DNA of 64,000 nucleotides from Liolophura sinensis. Lineage: Eukaryota > Mollusca > Polyplacophora > Chitonida > Chitonidae. Numbering within the stretch: position 1 is the stretch's first letter; each line of letters begins with the position of its first letter. Positions 36,907-48,548 of this stretch are shown here, piece by piece. The stretch is from the NCBI RefSeq assembly GCF_032854445.1, contig NC_088300.1:20319608-20383607 (forward strand), in the 5' to 3' direction. A program made the position numbers and the translations under genes. A model generated the notes under the pieces. That model saw nothing but the letters and a program-made list of their open reading frames with translations. It searched no databases and had not been told where the DNA came from.

Positions 36907-38336
36907 GGCGTGTCTGATGAGTGCGTCATCTTTATTGCAGTGCCTCATGTCTAATGAAAAGCCTCATGTCTGACGTAGTGCGTCATCAGTGCATCATCTC
37001 GGATGTAGCGTGTCATTTCGGATGTAGTACGTCATCAGTGCGTCATGTCTGATGAGTGCGTCATATTTATTATAGTGCGTCATGTCTAATGAAGTGCCAC
37101 ATGTCTGAAGTAGTGGGTCATGTTTGATATAGTGTGTCATGTCTGGTGTAGTGTGTCATGTCTGTTGTAGTGCGTCGTGCCTGATGTAGTGCGTCATGCA
37201 GTCATGTCAGAACCCTGTCTTGTGTGAGGCGTAAAGCCTGATGCAGGGTGTTTGTGTGGGACGTCATGCGAGGGGCATAATGTACATGTATAATATGGGG
37301 CGTCATATCTGATGAGTGTGTCATATCTGGTGAGGACGTCACGTGTAGTGTGGATCATATCTGATGATGGTATCATATCTGGTGAGGGTATCACATCTGG
37401 TGAGGACGCGATGCCTGGTGTGGAACTTCACATCTGACAAGGGCGTGGTACCTGGAGTGGGACTTCACATCTGATGAGGGCATGATGCCTGGTGTTGGAC
37501 ATCACATCTGATGAGGGCATGGTGCCTGGTGTGGGACATCACATCTGATGACGGCATGATGCCTGGTGTGGGACTTCACATCTGATTAGGGCATGATGCC
37601 TGGTGTGGGACATCACATCTGACGAGGGCATGATGCCTTGTGTGGGACATCACATCTGACGAGGGCATGATGCCTGGTGAGGAACATCACATCTGATGAA
37701 AGCATGATCCCTGGTGCGGGACATCACATCTGATGAGGGCATGATGCCTGGTGTGGGACATCACATCTGATGAGGGCATGATGCCTGGTGTGGGACATCA
37801 CATCTGATGAGGGCATGATGCCTGGTGTGGGACATCAAATCTAATGAGGGCGTGATGCCGGTTGTGGAACATCACATCTGACGAGGGCATGATGCCTTGT
37901 GTGGGACATCACATCTGACGAGGGCATGATGCCTGGTGAGGAACATCACGTCTGATGAAAGCATGATCCCTGGTGCGGGACATCACATCTGATGAGGGCA
38001 TGATGCCTGGTGTGGGACTTCACATGTGATGTGGGCATGATGCCTGGTGTGGGACTTCACATCTGATGAGGGCATGATGCCTGGTGTGAGACATCACATC
38101 TGATGAGGGCATGATGCCTGGTGTGGGACTTCACATCTGATGAGGGCGTGATGTCTGGTGTTGAACATTGCATCTGATAGGGCATGATGCCTGGTGTGCG
38201 ACATCACATCAGACGAGGGCGTGATGCCTGATGTGGGACATCACGTCTGATGAGGGCGTAATGCCTGATGTGGGACGTCACATCTGAGGAGCGCGGTATG
38301 TGTCGTGTGGGACATCACATCTAGCGAGGGTGTCAT
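36907..38336. repeat. 37-bp minisatellite with a degenerate flank (copy B)
   Basis: Counterpart of the array at 22085, about two units (74 bp) longer, with the extra units near 37838-37911. Confidence 0.95.
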
Positions 38337-39132
38337 GCCTGACATCATATGTGTAGAGAAAGTTGGTTTTGCTCTGGTTTTACTCTCTATGCTGTACGTC
38401 TTTAATTATATCATGTTTGGTGTGGGATATATCCTATGTTTAGAGGGAGTCATGTTTGTGTAGACCTCACCTGACGCGTGCCGTGAGAGAAGGTTCGGGA
38501 TCATACATGTATGTGTTAGCTTAACCTGCAGCAGAAGTACTACCTTGACACCCATACTATCCTTAAAATGTAAATTGTCAGACTTCCACCATTGGCACCA
38601 CAAAGCCAATGTTTTATGATTTGTACTGAGAAACAGTTCCTAGGGAACCCGAGCTTGTTAACTTACGGAAGTTAAAAGGATTGCGGAAATACTTTAGATC
38701 TTGTAAATTAACATGGTTTAAACTGAAATTTTAGATGTATAATTTATTGTCAAGGGAGTAGAAGAGTATTTCTCAAGCCACAAGTGTACTGACCCGTATC
38801 GCCAGGAAACATCAACGTGATTAGCGACGCTCATCTCCTGTTTTGTTTGCCTGTCTGCTTGAGAAAAATTTATATCGAAATTAAGACCTTATTTTCGTCA
38901 ATATAACACGTGTCATGTATGTGTTCTGAAATTTTAAAATGTTCACCAATAAATAAATGTAGATGACTTGGGTCATGATATGTTATCTTCTGTATTTTGT
39001 ACTTTTGCGTTGTTGCTTAAATAGATTTTGCTCAGTCTCTGTGATATGTATGTAGCATCAATGAACGAAAGGAAAGTAAGCAAGAAATCTTGTGAGGTTC
39101 CTTTGTGCTGACGATGATTCAGGACTCTGCAC

Positions 39133-39213
39133 GGCTTCTCCCCATCATAATGTCGGCCCACGTTGTATGAGTGGAATACGGCGTAAAATACCAAATAAAT
39201 AAATAAATAAATT
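39133..39213 (+). mobile_element. SINE family A, 3' fragment (copy B of the duplication)
   Basis: Counterpart of the remnant near 24229, with a shorter AAAT tail. Confidence 0.65.
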
Positions 39214-41509
39214 AGTAGAAATCGTATTCTCAATAAGTAACTTTTCGTGTTTGAAAGTTACACATTATTTGTCATTATGGTTGAAAATTGTGCATTCTAT
39301 GTTCAATAACAGGACCTGCTCGTGTATCCTCTTTTTCTCTGATGTTAATGAGATATGAAAGGATAATAGAAAAGTAGATATTTAGGGTTAGAAGTTTTAT
39401 TTACTAGAAAAGACAACTTTTCTCCGTCCTTTACACAAGTGGTACATCTCCCACACCTGCTCGAATGACGTATTTCTAGACAGCTACAGACACAGATTTA
39501 AATACTAAACATGGTCTGATGGTCTCGTTTCCATACTATAAGCGATCGTCTTCTCCTAACTGAAGAGTACTCGTGTATAATTCTCATAACGGAAGATGTG
39601 GTGCTTGCTCTCAGACTTTGAATCAGGATTTGACAATAATCGGTTTCCTCTTGTCACGTCCAATTACAGGCTTTTTTTGGATACGCATGGTGCAAAGCTT
39701 TCCTGACAAAGTTGTTCTATTTTTACCTTTAATGTTGATAAATGTTGAAAGTATGAAATGTATGAAATCCTCATAGTCCCAGTTTGGCGTATTAAACATA
39801 CACACTCCACTTGTTATGTTTTGAAGTGCTTTTATGTCTTTCCTGAACCATTCCTAGTGGGAAACAGGAAAATTGTCATTTAAAACAGAATATCAGCATG
39901 AATGAAAAGAACATAGCGTTATAAAAATGGATCTCTCTTTGGATTAACCCGAAATAAAACCTCATACCAAGAAAGACCATAGAAAGCTTTCTGTTCCACG
40001 TTTTCATGGACAGATGTGAAGCAGATATAAAAAACTGAAACTTTACATATTGAACATGTAGCTAAATACCCACAAGTGCGTGTTTAGGACATGCCTATGC
40101 CTTACTTCTTTCTCCGTTCTGTGTTTGACTAAATATCATACGTTAAAGTAAAAGAAAGCTAAAATATGAAATAAGGTTCATCACACAGGTAACTATGCGT
40201 AAAACTACTTTCATTTAGTTTTCCAGATTTTTTAAGAGTGTTAAAAGGCATTCAAATATTTCAATACTATGGTGGGATTTATGAGCCATGCTGACAGTAT
40301 CTAGGCACTCAGGCATAACATCACCTTTTTTCCTGATATTCAGCAGAAGGAAGGAATTTTCGGGAATATTATTTCAGTAATCGTTTACTCATGGGTAAAA
40401 AGAACTATTTCAAAAGTTAGTTTCCTGATTAGAGTTGGAAAAACTTCCTGTGACGTCAGAATTCCTAAACTCTGACAATATGCTGGATAAAGCCATCTTA
40501 GAATTAAAATGTTTGAACGCCTTTAACTCCTTTCACAAAATCTAAAAAAATAAATGATAGAATATTTATGCATGGTTTTAAGTGGTCTATTTAGTGATGC
40601 TTACGTCGATGTTTAGAGGTCTTTTCCTTAAAGCTCAGAAAGGAAAAGAAATCACCATTTTCGCTTGTATATTTTTAGAGACATCCACGATTTTTTTTCA
40701 CAAATTTATCTGTAGTAATAATATGGCCATTATTGTGATCAACTCTTTATTATTTATATGTATTATAGAAAAAATAGCACCTCTTCATCTTTGTGCATGC
40801 AGTCCTCATACAAAGCATGTACAGTATAAGACGCTTTGATTATTCTCCCTCTGGCAATCCAACGTTTAAATACAGTGCTTAAACCTACAAACTGCTCCAC
40901 ACATTAACAAGTTAAGTACGAGGATACATGTTGGCTAGTGAGGAGAGCTAAGGCGACCGCCCCACACTCACGAATTAATGCACGGGTATTAAAACAGATA
41001 CATCTTTCACACATGAGTTCCTTACGAAATTCACGGTATTTCCTTGATCTTAGTGAAGATAGGATGGTTTAATTAACCATCTGACCGGTTTATGTCAACA
41101 ACTTTTTTTTATCATTTTTCTACAAAGACTTACAACATCGTAGCCAAGAGGCATTGACGTATTCTTATATTTACACGGCTGCCTTCTACCCGCCTTTATA
41201 ACCAGTTGCGATGAGTGTAAAATAACCATTATCAGATGCTTGGGACGGACCACAACAACATACAATGTAAGTATGACTCAGGCTATTAGCGTAAAAAAAA
41301 ACCTATCATATATAAAAGTCTATCAGTCATAGGTGCGTTTATGGTGTTTAATATAGTGACGGATACAGACCTGCAATGTGAGATGATCACCCAAACAACA
41401 GAAACGGATCTATAGTTAAAATTTGTGTCGTTGTTGGAATAAAAATTGTTGAGTCATTTTTATCCGTATTGCCGACAGTAGTGCCCCCTTTTGCTTATAG
41501 CTTCGAACT

Positions 41510-41825
41510 GTGGCCACAGTTTACTGTCACCCAGTGCTTGGATCACAGTTTACTGCCATCCAGTACTTGGATCACAGTTTACTGTCACCCAGTGCTCGGA
41601 TAACAGTTTACTGCCGTCCAGTACTTGGCTCACAGCTTACTGTCATCCAGTGCTTGGCTCACAGCTTACTGTCACCCAGTGCTTGGACCACAGTTTACAG
41701 TCATCCAGTGCTTGGACCACAGTTCACTGTCATCCAGTGCTTGGACCACAGTTTACTGTCACCCAGTGCTTGGATCACAGTTTACTCTCACCGAGTGCTT
41801 GGGTCACATTTTACTGTCTCTGGAC
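41510..41825. repeat. 29-bp minisatellite, about eleven copies
   Basis: The unit GGATCACAGTTTACTGTCAC plus CCAGTGCTT repeats with variants. Because 29 is not a multiple of three, several frames are open at once; none is a gene. The array starts about 95 bp after the right edge of the segmental duplication. Confidence 0.95.
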
Positions 41826-42570
41826 TGACTAGTACCTGGATCTCAGATTACTGGACCGAATCCTTTTGGGATCAGTCGGACCAGTGCTTGGAGTTCAGGG
41901 TGATTTACTGATCATTATCACAAGAAGCAAATATCTTGAGACCATTGTGTTGCGTCTGTTACGATACATAACAACGATGGAGGATAGCCTGTTTTGAGCC
42001 TGTCTGTATCAAACCAATGTAAACAGCAATAACCTAAACATTACGAATGATATACTAAGAACCTTTGATACACTATATAGAGCTACGGCTAAGTGTTATT
42101 GAGCGAATGGACGATATTGTGCCTCTGTCCATAATGGAGGGCTGATGGACCGACTTGATACGAAGAATTTATCAGTTAGTTCATGAGGCGTTAATCTACC
42201 CCAATTGTGCGGCATCCATGAAATGCATTTGTATGGTTGAAACGACCTTTACGTGATGCAAACTGTTTAAGAAAGTTATAAAACAGTTTTCATTTTGTCA
42301 TCTGCTTTGCACAAATTTTGTTTTTCCCCCTGCTGTTTGTATATTGTATTTCACTTCCTCGATCTGAATTTTAAAGACAGCGAATTAAAAATACTTCGCT
42401 TGAACAAGCCATATTATCAGTCCAAACGCCCTCGGACCGCTAGGATCATTTGTATGCTGACGTTTATTGACACCATAGGCAAAGAATATACAAATCAACT
42501 GTAAGCAGACCTATAAGACCGAGAAATTTTATTATGCTACGCGTGAGTTCAATCTCTGCCAGAGGGTATC

Positions 42571-42828
42571 CGTGGTCGAGAGGGGGTTAGCACGCCAGGA
42601 CACAAGAGCCTCCCACCAATGCGGTCTCTGTGAGTTAAAGTCCAGCTCATGCAGGCTTCCTTTCCGACATTACGTGGGAAGGTCTTTCAGCAACCTCGCA
42701 GAACCGCATGGTCGTCACTTTTCCCCCGGGCTCTGTCCTGTTTTTTTCCCCACCGTTATGCTGGCCGCCGTCGTAAAAGCGCAGTATTCTTGAGTACAGC
42801 GTAAAACACCAATCAAATAAATTACATA
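42571..42828 (+). mobile_element. tRNA-derived SINE family A, full length but diverged
   Basis: The head has degraded A and B boxes (GAGTTAAAGTCC in place of GAGTTCAAGTCC), followed by the family body and the 3' end CACCAATCAAATAAATTA. Confidence 0.85.
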
Positions 42829-42956
42829 GTTGAAAATCGCTATGTTATGCAGTAACGTTAACTGCTGAAACTATTTTCATTGTTCAGGATAAGATAGGAG
42901 TACTCTAAGTATATTAACTAATCCTGTACCACTGGCAGTAATTTATTCAACTGTGT

Positions 42957-43170
42957 TATTTATTTATTTATTTATGTATTTGGTTGGTGTTAATCAAATA
43001 ATATTATATTAGAATATTTCAGTTATACGACGGCGGCCAGCATTATGGTGGGAAGCAACTTGGCAGAGCCCTGGGGGAAACCCACGACCATCCGCAGGCT
43101 GCTGCCTGACTTTCCCAGGTACGGCCGGAGAGGAAGGCAGCATGAGCTGGACTTGAACTCAAAGCAATCC
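42957..43170 (-). mobile_element. SINE family A, head truncated
   Basis: Begins with a (TTTA)n tail and includes the GACGGCGGCCAGCATTATGG block. The tRNA-like head is lost after GGACTTGAACTC. It lies about 450 bp upstream of the three-domain gene. Confidence 0.85.
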
Positions 43171-43311
43171 TCATCTGTATTAGGTATTAGGTTTCAGAAG
43201 TGTACAAAAGCTGAATGTTGCTAAAATTGATCTCTTGAAAGTTAAGAATGTGGATTTCATCAATACCGATACATGCTAAGTTTAGGTATTCCAATTTCTC
43301 CACGACGAAAC

Positions 43312-43392
43312 GCCACAAAAAAAAAACAAAACAACAAAAAACAAAACAAAACAAAAAACAAAACAAAACAAAAAACACGCACAAAAAAGAAC
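43312..43392. repeat. A-rich low-complexity tract (CAAAA)n
   Basis: A run of A with interspersed C, about 80 bp, upstream of the three-domain gene. Confidence 0.9.
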
Positions 43393-43625
43393 GCTCAAAC
43401 TTTTCCACTTTAGATGATACATTTGGAAGTCAACTGCGTCAACTGAAATGCCATCAGATTTGATAAAAACACATTCAACCGGGTCAATGGTTTGAGTTTT
43501 AATGGTAAATAATAACAAGAATGTATAATCTAGATTTAGCTTAATACGCTGTTTTGATAGATGTTCAAAATTTGGCTTTTACCATATACTAAGTTTAGTG
43601 TCATTATTTTTTTTATGACTGCAGG

Positions 43626-44636
43626 ATGTTTCTAGGGTGGACTGTGAAGGAACTACTGATGCCTACCGCCGTCGTTTTATCCACTCTGCTAGAAGTTCAA
43701 GTATTCGCCTTTACACATCTTGCCTGTGTCGATGGTCAAGTCCGGGGGTCGAATAGCTGCAGTTTTATTTGCGGGCTTAATGGCCAGTTTTATTCAGGGG
43801 CATCCAATGACAGTGAGCGGTGTCAGTCCCCAGGAAAACCAGTTCCTCATCGATGTGCTGAGGTCTGTTTGGACGGAGAATGGGTGTCAACGCCGTGCGC
43901 CCCCTGCTGCACTTCTTATCTTGACAACCACTGCGACATAACGTGTGAACGAGGTGTTTATAAAATCGAGACTGGGTGTGACCCTTTGAAACCCCCTACA
44001 ACTCATTCTCTAACAACAATAACACCGGTGACATGCAGAAGCGGAGATGCTCAAGGTGATGACGCCTGTAGTTTCATTTGTGGGTTATACGATCAGTGGT
44101 ATCATCGAGATGAATCTGGGCGAGATGTTGGAGAACGCTGCCAAAAGAAAGGGGAGATAATTCCTCCTCTCTGCAATGCGCGGGTCTGCTTTGATGGGAA
44201 GTGGTTGCCAATGCCTTGCCGACGATGCTGTCAACAATACCATGAAAACCACTGCACCATAGCATGCACCGGCACTGGTGAACATTCCGTACAAAATGGT
44301 TGCGACCCTTTTACCCCACCCTTCAGGCCATCACCTTCCTCAAACACGACGTGCACTGATGGGGATATTCGTGGCCAGGTGACGTGCGGCTACATTTGTG
44401 GATTGAACAATCAGTGGTATCCGCAAACTGCATCTGGGGAAATCGTCCACAGCAAACGCTGCAGGAGACAAGGCCATTTTGTACAGGGGACATGTCCAGA
44501 GATATGCGGCGCTGGAGAGTGGCGCCCTCTACCGTGTTACCGCTGCTGCCAGGAATACTCACAGTCTACACCAGTTGCCAAACTTTTAAAACTTCTTTGT
44601 GACTCACGCATACCTTCGCCCTTCGATATAGTGTGA
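43626..44636 (+). CDS. Secreted three-domain protein of the same 12-Cys family, third domain broken
   Basis: This encodes 336 aa. A signal peptide (about 1-28) is followed by three tandem copies of the domain, without the long Thr/Pro leader of the single-domain genes. Domains 1 and 2 each have all 12 Cys, the CSFICGL motif, the CC pair, NHC and CDP-x-x-PP. Domain 3 keeps the first nine Cys, including CYRCC, but after QEY it loses DNHC and the last two motif cysteines. It ends in an unrelated tail and stops just before a 36-bp minisatellite. The ATG follows an acceptor (ACTGCAG then one G), matching the other family members. Whether the break is real, an assembly artefact, or hides a splice to a further exon cannot be told here. 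Confidence 0.85.
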   Translation: MFLGWTVKELLMPTAVVLSTLLEVQVFAFTHLACVDGQVRGSNSCSFICGLNGQFYSGASNDSERCQSPGKPVPHRCAEVCLDGEWVSTPCAPCCTSYLDNHCDITCERGVYKIETGCDPLKPPTTHSLTTITPVTCRSGDAQGDDACSFICGLYDQWYHRDESGRDVGERCQKKGEIIPPLCNARVCFDGKWLPMPCRRCCQQYHENHCTIACTGTGEHSVQNGCDPFTPPFRPSPSSNTTCTDGDIRGQVTCGYICGLNNQWYPQTASGEIVHSKRCRRQGHFVQGTCPEICGAGEWRPLPCYRCCQEYSQSTPVAKLLKLLCDSRIPSPFDIV

Positions 44637-44689
44637 AAGAACTCGTTCATCAATTGTTAATGAGTGGCTGTGCTTAACTTTTAGTGGCC

Positions 44690-46010
44690 TCTGTGTTTGA
44701 TTGATTAGTACATGCGTCTGAAATCGCTGTTCTTGATTTATAATGCAGACAGCTGTGGTCGCTGTGCTTGACTTATTAGTAAAGGCCCATGTGGTCTCTG
44801 TGTTTGATTAATTGGTAGATGAGCCTGAAATCACTGTGCTTGATTTATACTGCAGGCAGCTATGGTCGCTGTGCTTGACTTATTAGTGCAGTCCGCTGTG
44901 GTAGTAGTGTTTGTCTTATTGGTGAAAGCTGCTGCAGGCGCTTTGCTCGAGTTATTAGTGCATGCAGTCGTCGTCGTCGTACTTGGCTTATTAGTGGTGG
45001 CTACTGTTGTAGCTGTGCTTGACCTATTAGCACAGGCCGATGTAGTAGAAGTGTATTACCTATTAGTGCTGTCCGCTGTAGTAGTAGTGTTTTTCCTATT
45101 AGTGCGGTCGGTTGTGGTCGCTGTGTTTCACCCATTAGTGCAGTCCGTTGTGGTCGCTGTGTTTTACCTATTAGTGCTGTCCGCTGTAGTAGTAGTGTTT
45201 TACCTATTAGTGCTGTCCGTTGTGGTCGCTGTGTTTGACCTATTAGTGCAGTCCGTTGTGGTCGCTGTGTTTTACCTATTAGTGGAGGTCGATGTTGTCC
45301 CTGTGTTTTACCTATTAGTGCAGTCTGCTGTAGTTGTGTTTTATCCTATTAGTGCTGTCCGCTGTAGCAGCTGTGTTGTACCTATTAGTGCTGTCAGCTG
45401 TAGTAGTAGTGTTTTACCTATTAGTGCAGTCCGTTGTGGTCGCTGTGTTTTACCTATTAGTGCTGTCCGTTGTGGTCGCTGTGTTTGATTATTAGTGGAG
45501 GTCGCTGTTGTCCCTGTGTTTTACCTATTAGTGCTGTCAGCTGTAGTAGTAGTGTTTTACCTATTAGTGCTGTCCGCTGTAGTAGCTGTGTTTTACCTAT
45601 TAGTGCTGTCCGTTGTGGTCCCTGTGTTTGGTTTTTAGTGGAGGTCGCTGTTGTTGCTTTGTTTAGTTATTAGTGGAGTCCGCTGTTGTCGCTGTGCTTG
45701 GTTATTAGTGCAGGCCGTTGTTGTCACTGTGCTTGGTTATTAGTGCAGTCAGTTGTGGTCACTGTGCTTGGTTATTAGTGCTGACTGTTTTTGTTGATGT
45801 GCTTGGTTACGTGTGCTAGCCGTTGTGGTCGCTGTGCATGGTTATTAGTGCGGGTCGCTGTAGTAGCTGTGCTTGGTTATTAGTGCAGGCCGCTGTTGTC
45901 GCTGTGCATGGTTATCAGTGCATGCCGCTGTTGTCGCTGTGCTTGGTTATTAGTGCTGGCCGATGTAGTTGTTGTGCTTGATTTATTAGTGCGGATTGGT
46001 ACGTGCCTTT
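44690..46010. repeat. 35-36 bp minisatellite array, about 1.3 kb
   Basis: Units such as TTAGTGCTGTCCGCTGTAGT followed by AGTAGTGTTTTACCTA, with CAGTCCGTTGTGGTCGC variants, from just after the three-domain gene to 46010. Between 44862 and 45488 the 36-bp period keeps one frame open (Val/Leu-rich 12-residue repeats), but nothing supports coding. Confidence 0.93.
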
Positions 46011-46034
46011 GGTGAGTTCCTTGTTACAAAGACG

Positions 46035-46228
46035 TGGAGGTGACCCGGGTCGGGTCATACCAAAGACTTGTTGCTACGCTCAACACTGAGAAATTAGAGC
46101 CAATAAGTGTCAGTATAATGTGACGGGGGAGCGGGGGAGCGGGGGAGTGGGGGGGGGGGTCATGTCTGGTGTTACCTTGGCGGCATGGACTCAACCTGCC
46201 ACATGAAGACACAGTACATATACACAGT
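46035..46228 (+). mobile_element. SINE family B, body fragment
   Basis: Resembles the body of the element at 60656 (GGGTCATACCAAAGACTT, then GGCGGCATGGACTCAACCTG, GAAGACACA), interrupted by a G-rich GGGGGAGC repeat at 46123-46160. Confidence 0.6.
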
Positions 46229-47325
46229 GACCCAAACATACATACAACAGTACAAATAACTTCAAAGGTTCCTTTTACGGAGACTGGACCTCACGCCATG
46301 CACCACAAGCCACTACCATACGCCATTTAAAAGGCTAAGATTAACTACGGCTTTTAACTTGTATTTCTAAATTTCGAATTTGCATTCAAACAATTTTCAC
46401 CCATTTGACATATTAAATCGAGGCTAAAACTTGTCCAGATATCGTTCCCATCACTAGATGTCTCACAGTTGTTGGTAATTTGTTTATAGTATAATTATAA
46501 ATATTAACTATTAATATCTGCGGCTGTTTTATACAAAATATCTCTTACTTTTCTATACTTTAATCCATGTATTTGCATTATAATCGTATGCCTATCATTC
46601 GGTTCACCTATATATCCTATGTGTTTGATAATTTATTTATTGTTTTTTTTGCTCATTTATTTATTTCATTGTTGTTTAAGTGTTTCATTTGTTAAGTGTG
46701 AGGAGGCGACTGGAGTGTCATACTGGTGAAGGCCAAGTGGTTGTCAACGAGCAGCAATTGCAAAAGCGACCCCAACTAAGGTCGTCAACAAGTTATTGTA
46801 TCGCAGGCACCACCAAAAACGAGAGCGAAGGAAACAGAATCGTGGCGGGTACACATCTTATGTAAGGGAGATAACTCATGATCAAGCAAGTCCTTCAATA
46901 TAAACCAGAACTATAGAAAATACAGCCAGCAAATTTAGGAGCTTGTTCGTACTTAAAAGAACAGCTTTAAAGAACTAAACCAAACATAATTATTTTCACA
47001 CGTAAACTGGAGAGACGACCCATAAAGCCATTTGAATATTTGATGCCTTAGTTCTGAGTACTCTAGTCTTGTTTGATGTGAGCCTCATAGACGTTTTACC
47101 TCTAGGTTAACTAACGGAATTGGTGACATATTCAACATCCAAGATTGAAGGATTAAACAGCCTTAAGGTATGAAAAGACAGTAACTTTCTTCAGTCCCAC
47201 TAGCAACACACATATTAGGTATTAAGAACAAATGCCATGACAGTTAAATCTGCTTCACGTCAACACGACCACATATCATTCTGCTCTCAGCATAGGCTAT
47301 AACATCAAACCACGACTAGAATATA

Positions 47326-47457
47326 TTTATTTATTTATTTGATTGGTATTTTGCGTCGTACCCAAGAATATTTCACTTGTACGACGGCGGCCAACATTAT
47401 GATGGGAGGAAACCGGACAGAGCTCGGGGGGAAACCCACGACCATCCACAGGCTGAC
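47326..47457 (-). mobile_element. SINE family A, partial
   Basis: (TTTA)n tail, the 3' conserved block and part of the body. It is cut where the 33-bp tandem repeat begins. Confidence 0.8.
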
Positions 47458-47474
47458 TAGAATTTTACCTCTTA

Positions 47475-47645
47475 ACTATTTTCCTATCTCACATTTAGTG
47501 CTATACATCTACTTTCCTATCTCACATTTAGTGCTATACATCTATTTTCCTATCTCAAATTAAGTGCTATACATGTATTTTCCTATCTCACATTTAGTGC
47601 TATACATGTATTTTCCTATCTCACATTTAGTGCTATACATCGGTT
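47475..47645. repeat. 33-bp minisatellite, five copies
   Basis: Units of TTTTCCTATCTCACATTTAG plus TGCTATACATCTA adjoin a truncated SINE. Confidence 0.93.
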
Positions 47646-47734
47646 TCGTGAAATTTCAGCAATGACATCATCTTGCGCTGTTGAAGACGAGATTTTCTGT
47701 GGGGTATATTTCCACGCTATAAGAGCATGCCCAT

Positions 47735-47802
47735 CGCGACCGTACATTTACAAATGAAGTATCCTTGAGTACGACGTAAAACGCCAATCAGATAAATAAA
47801 GT
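47735..47802 (+). mobile_element. SINE family A, short 3' fragment
   Basis: Only the last part remains (AAGTATCCTTGAGTACGACG, then CGCCAATCAGATAAATAAA). Confidence 0.6.
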
Positions 47803-48548
47803 TTTATTTTAATAGCGGGTTTCTCACTCAAGCGCTGACCATCTGCAGTTATTCCCAAGAATTAGTAGAATCGCTATACGTAATAAAGTATGGTGAGTTT
47901 TTGCAATGATGGATACACAAGAAACGGGAAAGTCTTGTGATCTTGTGGCCTCAAATTCTCCAGGTTTTACAAAGCAATTTCAACATGCGACAAAAGGCAA
48001 AATAAAATATAATTACCCGAACAAGGTCTTGAATGGAGATGAAAATGATCATAATCAAAACTCCAGCTGATGTACCACCTTCGCAAAGATGGAATTGAAG
48101 TTTTCGTGATTTTCAACCTTTGCATCGTCTTTCTGACGGGAATGTTCTGACTTGAGAATTACATGGTTTTAAGGGACGTTTTAAACCCCATTTGATGTAC
48201 TCTGCGTCGCTAAAGTCTGCGTTGCTGTGATCACTCAGTCCATGTAGAACACAGTTGAATCCCATGCTATTCAACTCTGCGTGGTTGGCCTAGGTTGCTG
48301 GAGATCGTGTTCTGGATGCTTCTGTTGTTAAATCTCTTGATGCTGGAGTTTGTTGTGCAGAATCCCGCTGTATTAAAGCTCAGCTTGTCGCCATTTCTGT
48401 ACCCATGTTCTATGTGGTTAAGTTTGGGTGTACATGTAAAGGACATTTTTGTCACACGTGACACAGTTGTCTTGATGTACAGCTCCAGAACTATGTCTTA
48501 AGCTCTGACTCTGTTAGGCAGGAAATATAACAGTGTTACAGATGTATT

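Larger units (their letters stand above)
26517..41415 (+). repeat. Segmental tandem duplication, copy B (about 14.9 kb)
   Basis: This is a direct repeat of copy A at an offset of 14793 bp at the left end, growing to about 14900 at the right. Only about 6 bp lie between the copies, where GATCTATA occurs twice (near 26503 and 26512). Indels relative to copy A include about 85 bp at 27798, about 25 bp at 30138, about 55 bp at 32425 and about 74 bp in the 37-bp minisatellite. Confidence 0.97.
46233..48548. other. No gene recognised
   Basis: AT-rich, with two SINE fragments and a 33-bp repeat. Short open frames lack family features or splice context. Confidence 0.5.

Noticed and set aside
41491-41911. 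Three overlapping repetitive open frames
   Set aside because: A 29-bp repeat without stops opens all frames. Composition artefact.
43187-43518. Phe-rich and Lys-rich open frames
   Set aside because: They run through the A-rich (CAAAA)n tract and reflect low complexity only.
44862-45673. Long Val/Leu-rich open frames after the three-domain gene
   Set aside because: They arise from a 36-bp tandem repeat (12 codons), have no start or splice context, and the 35-bp units further on break the frame.
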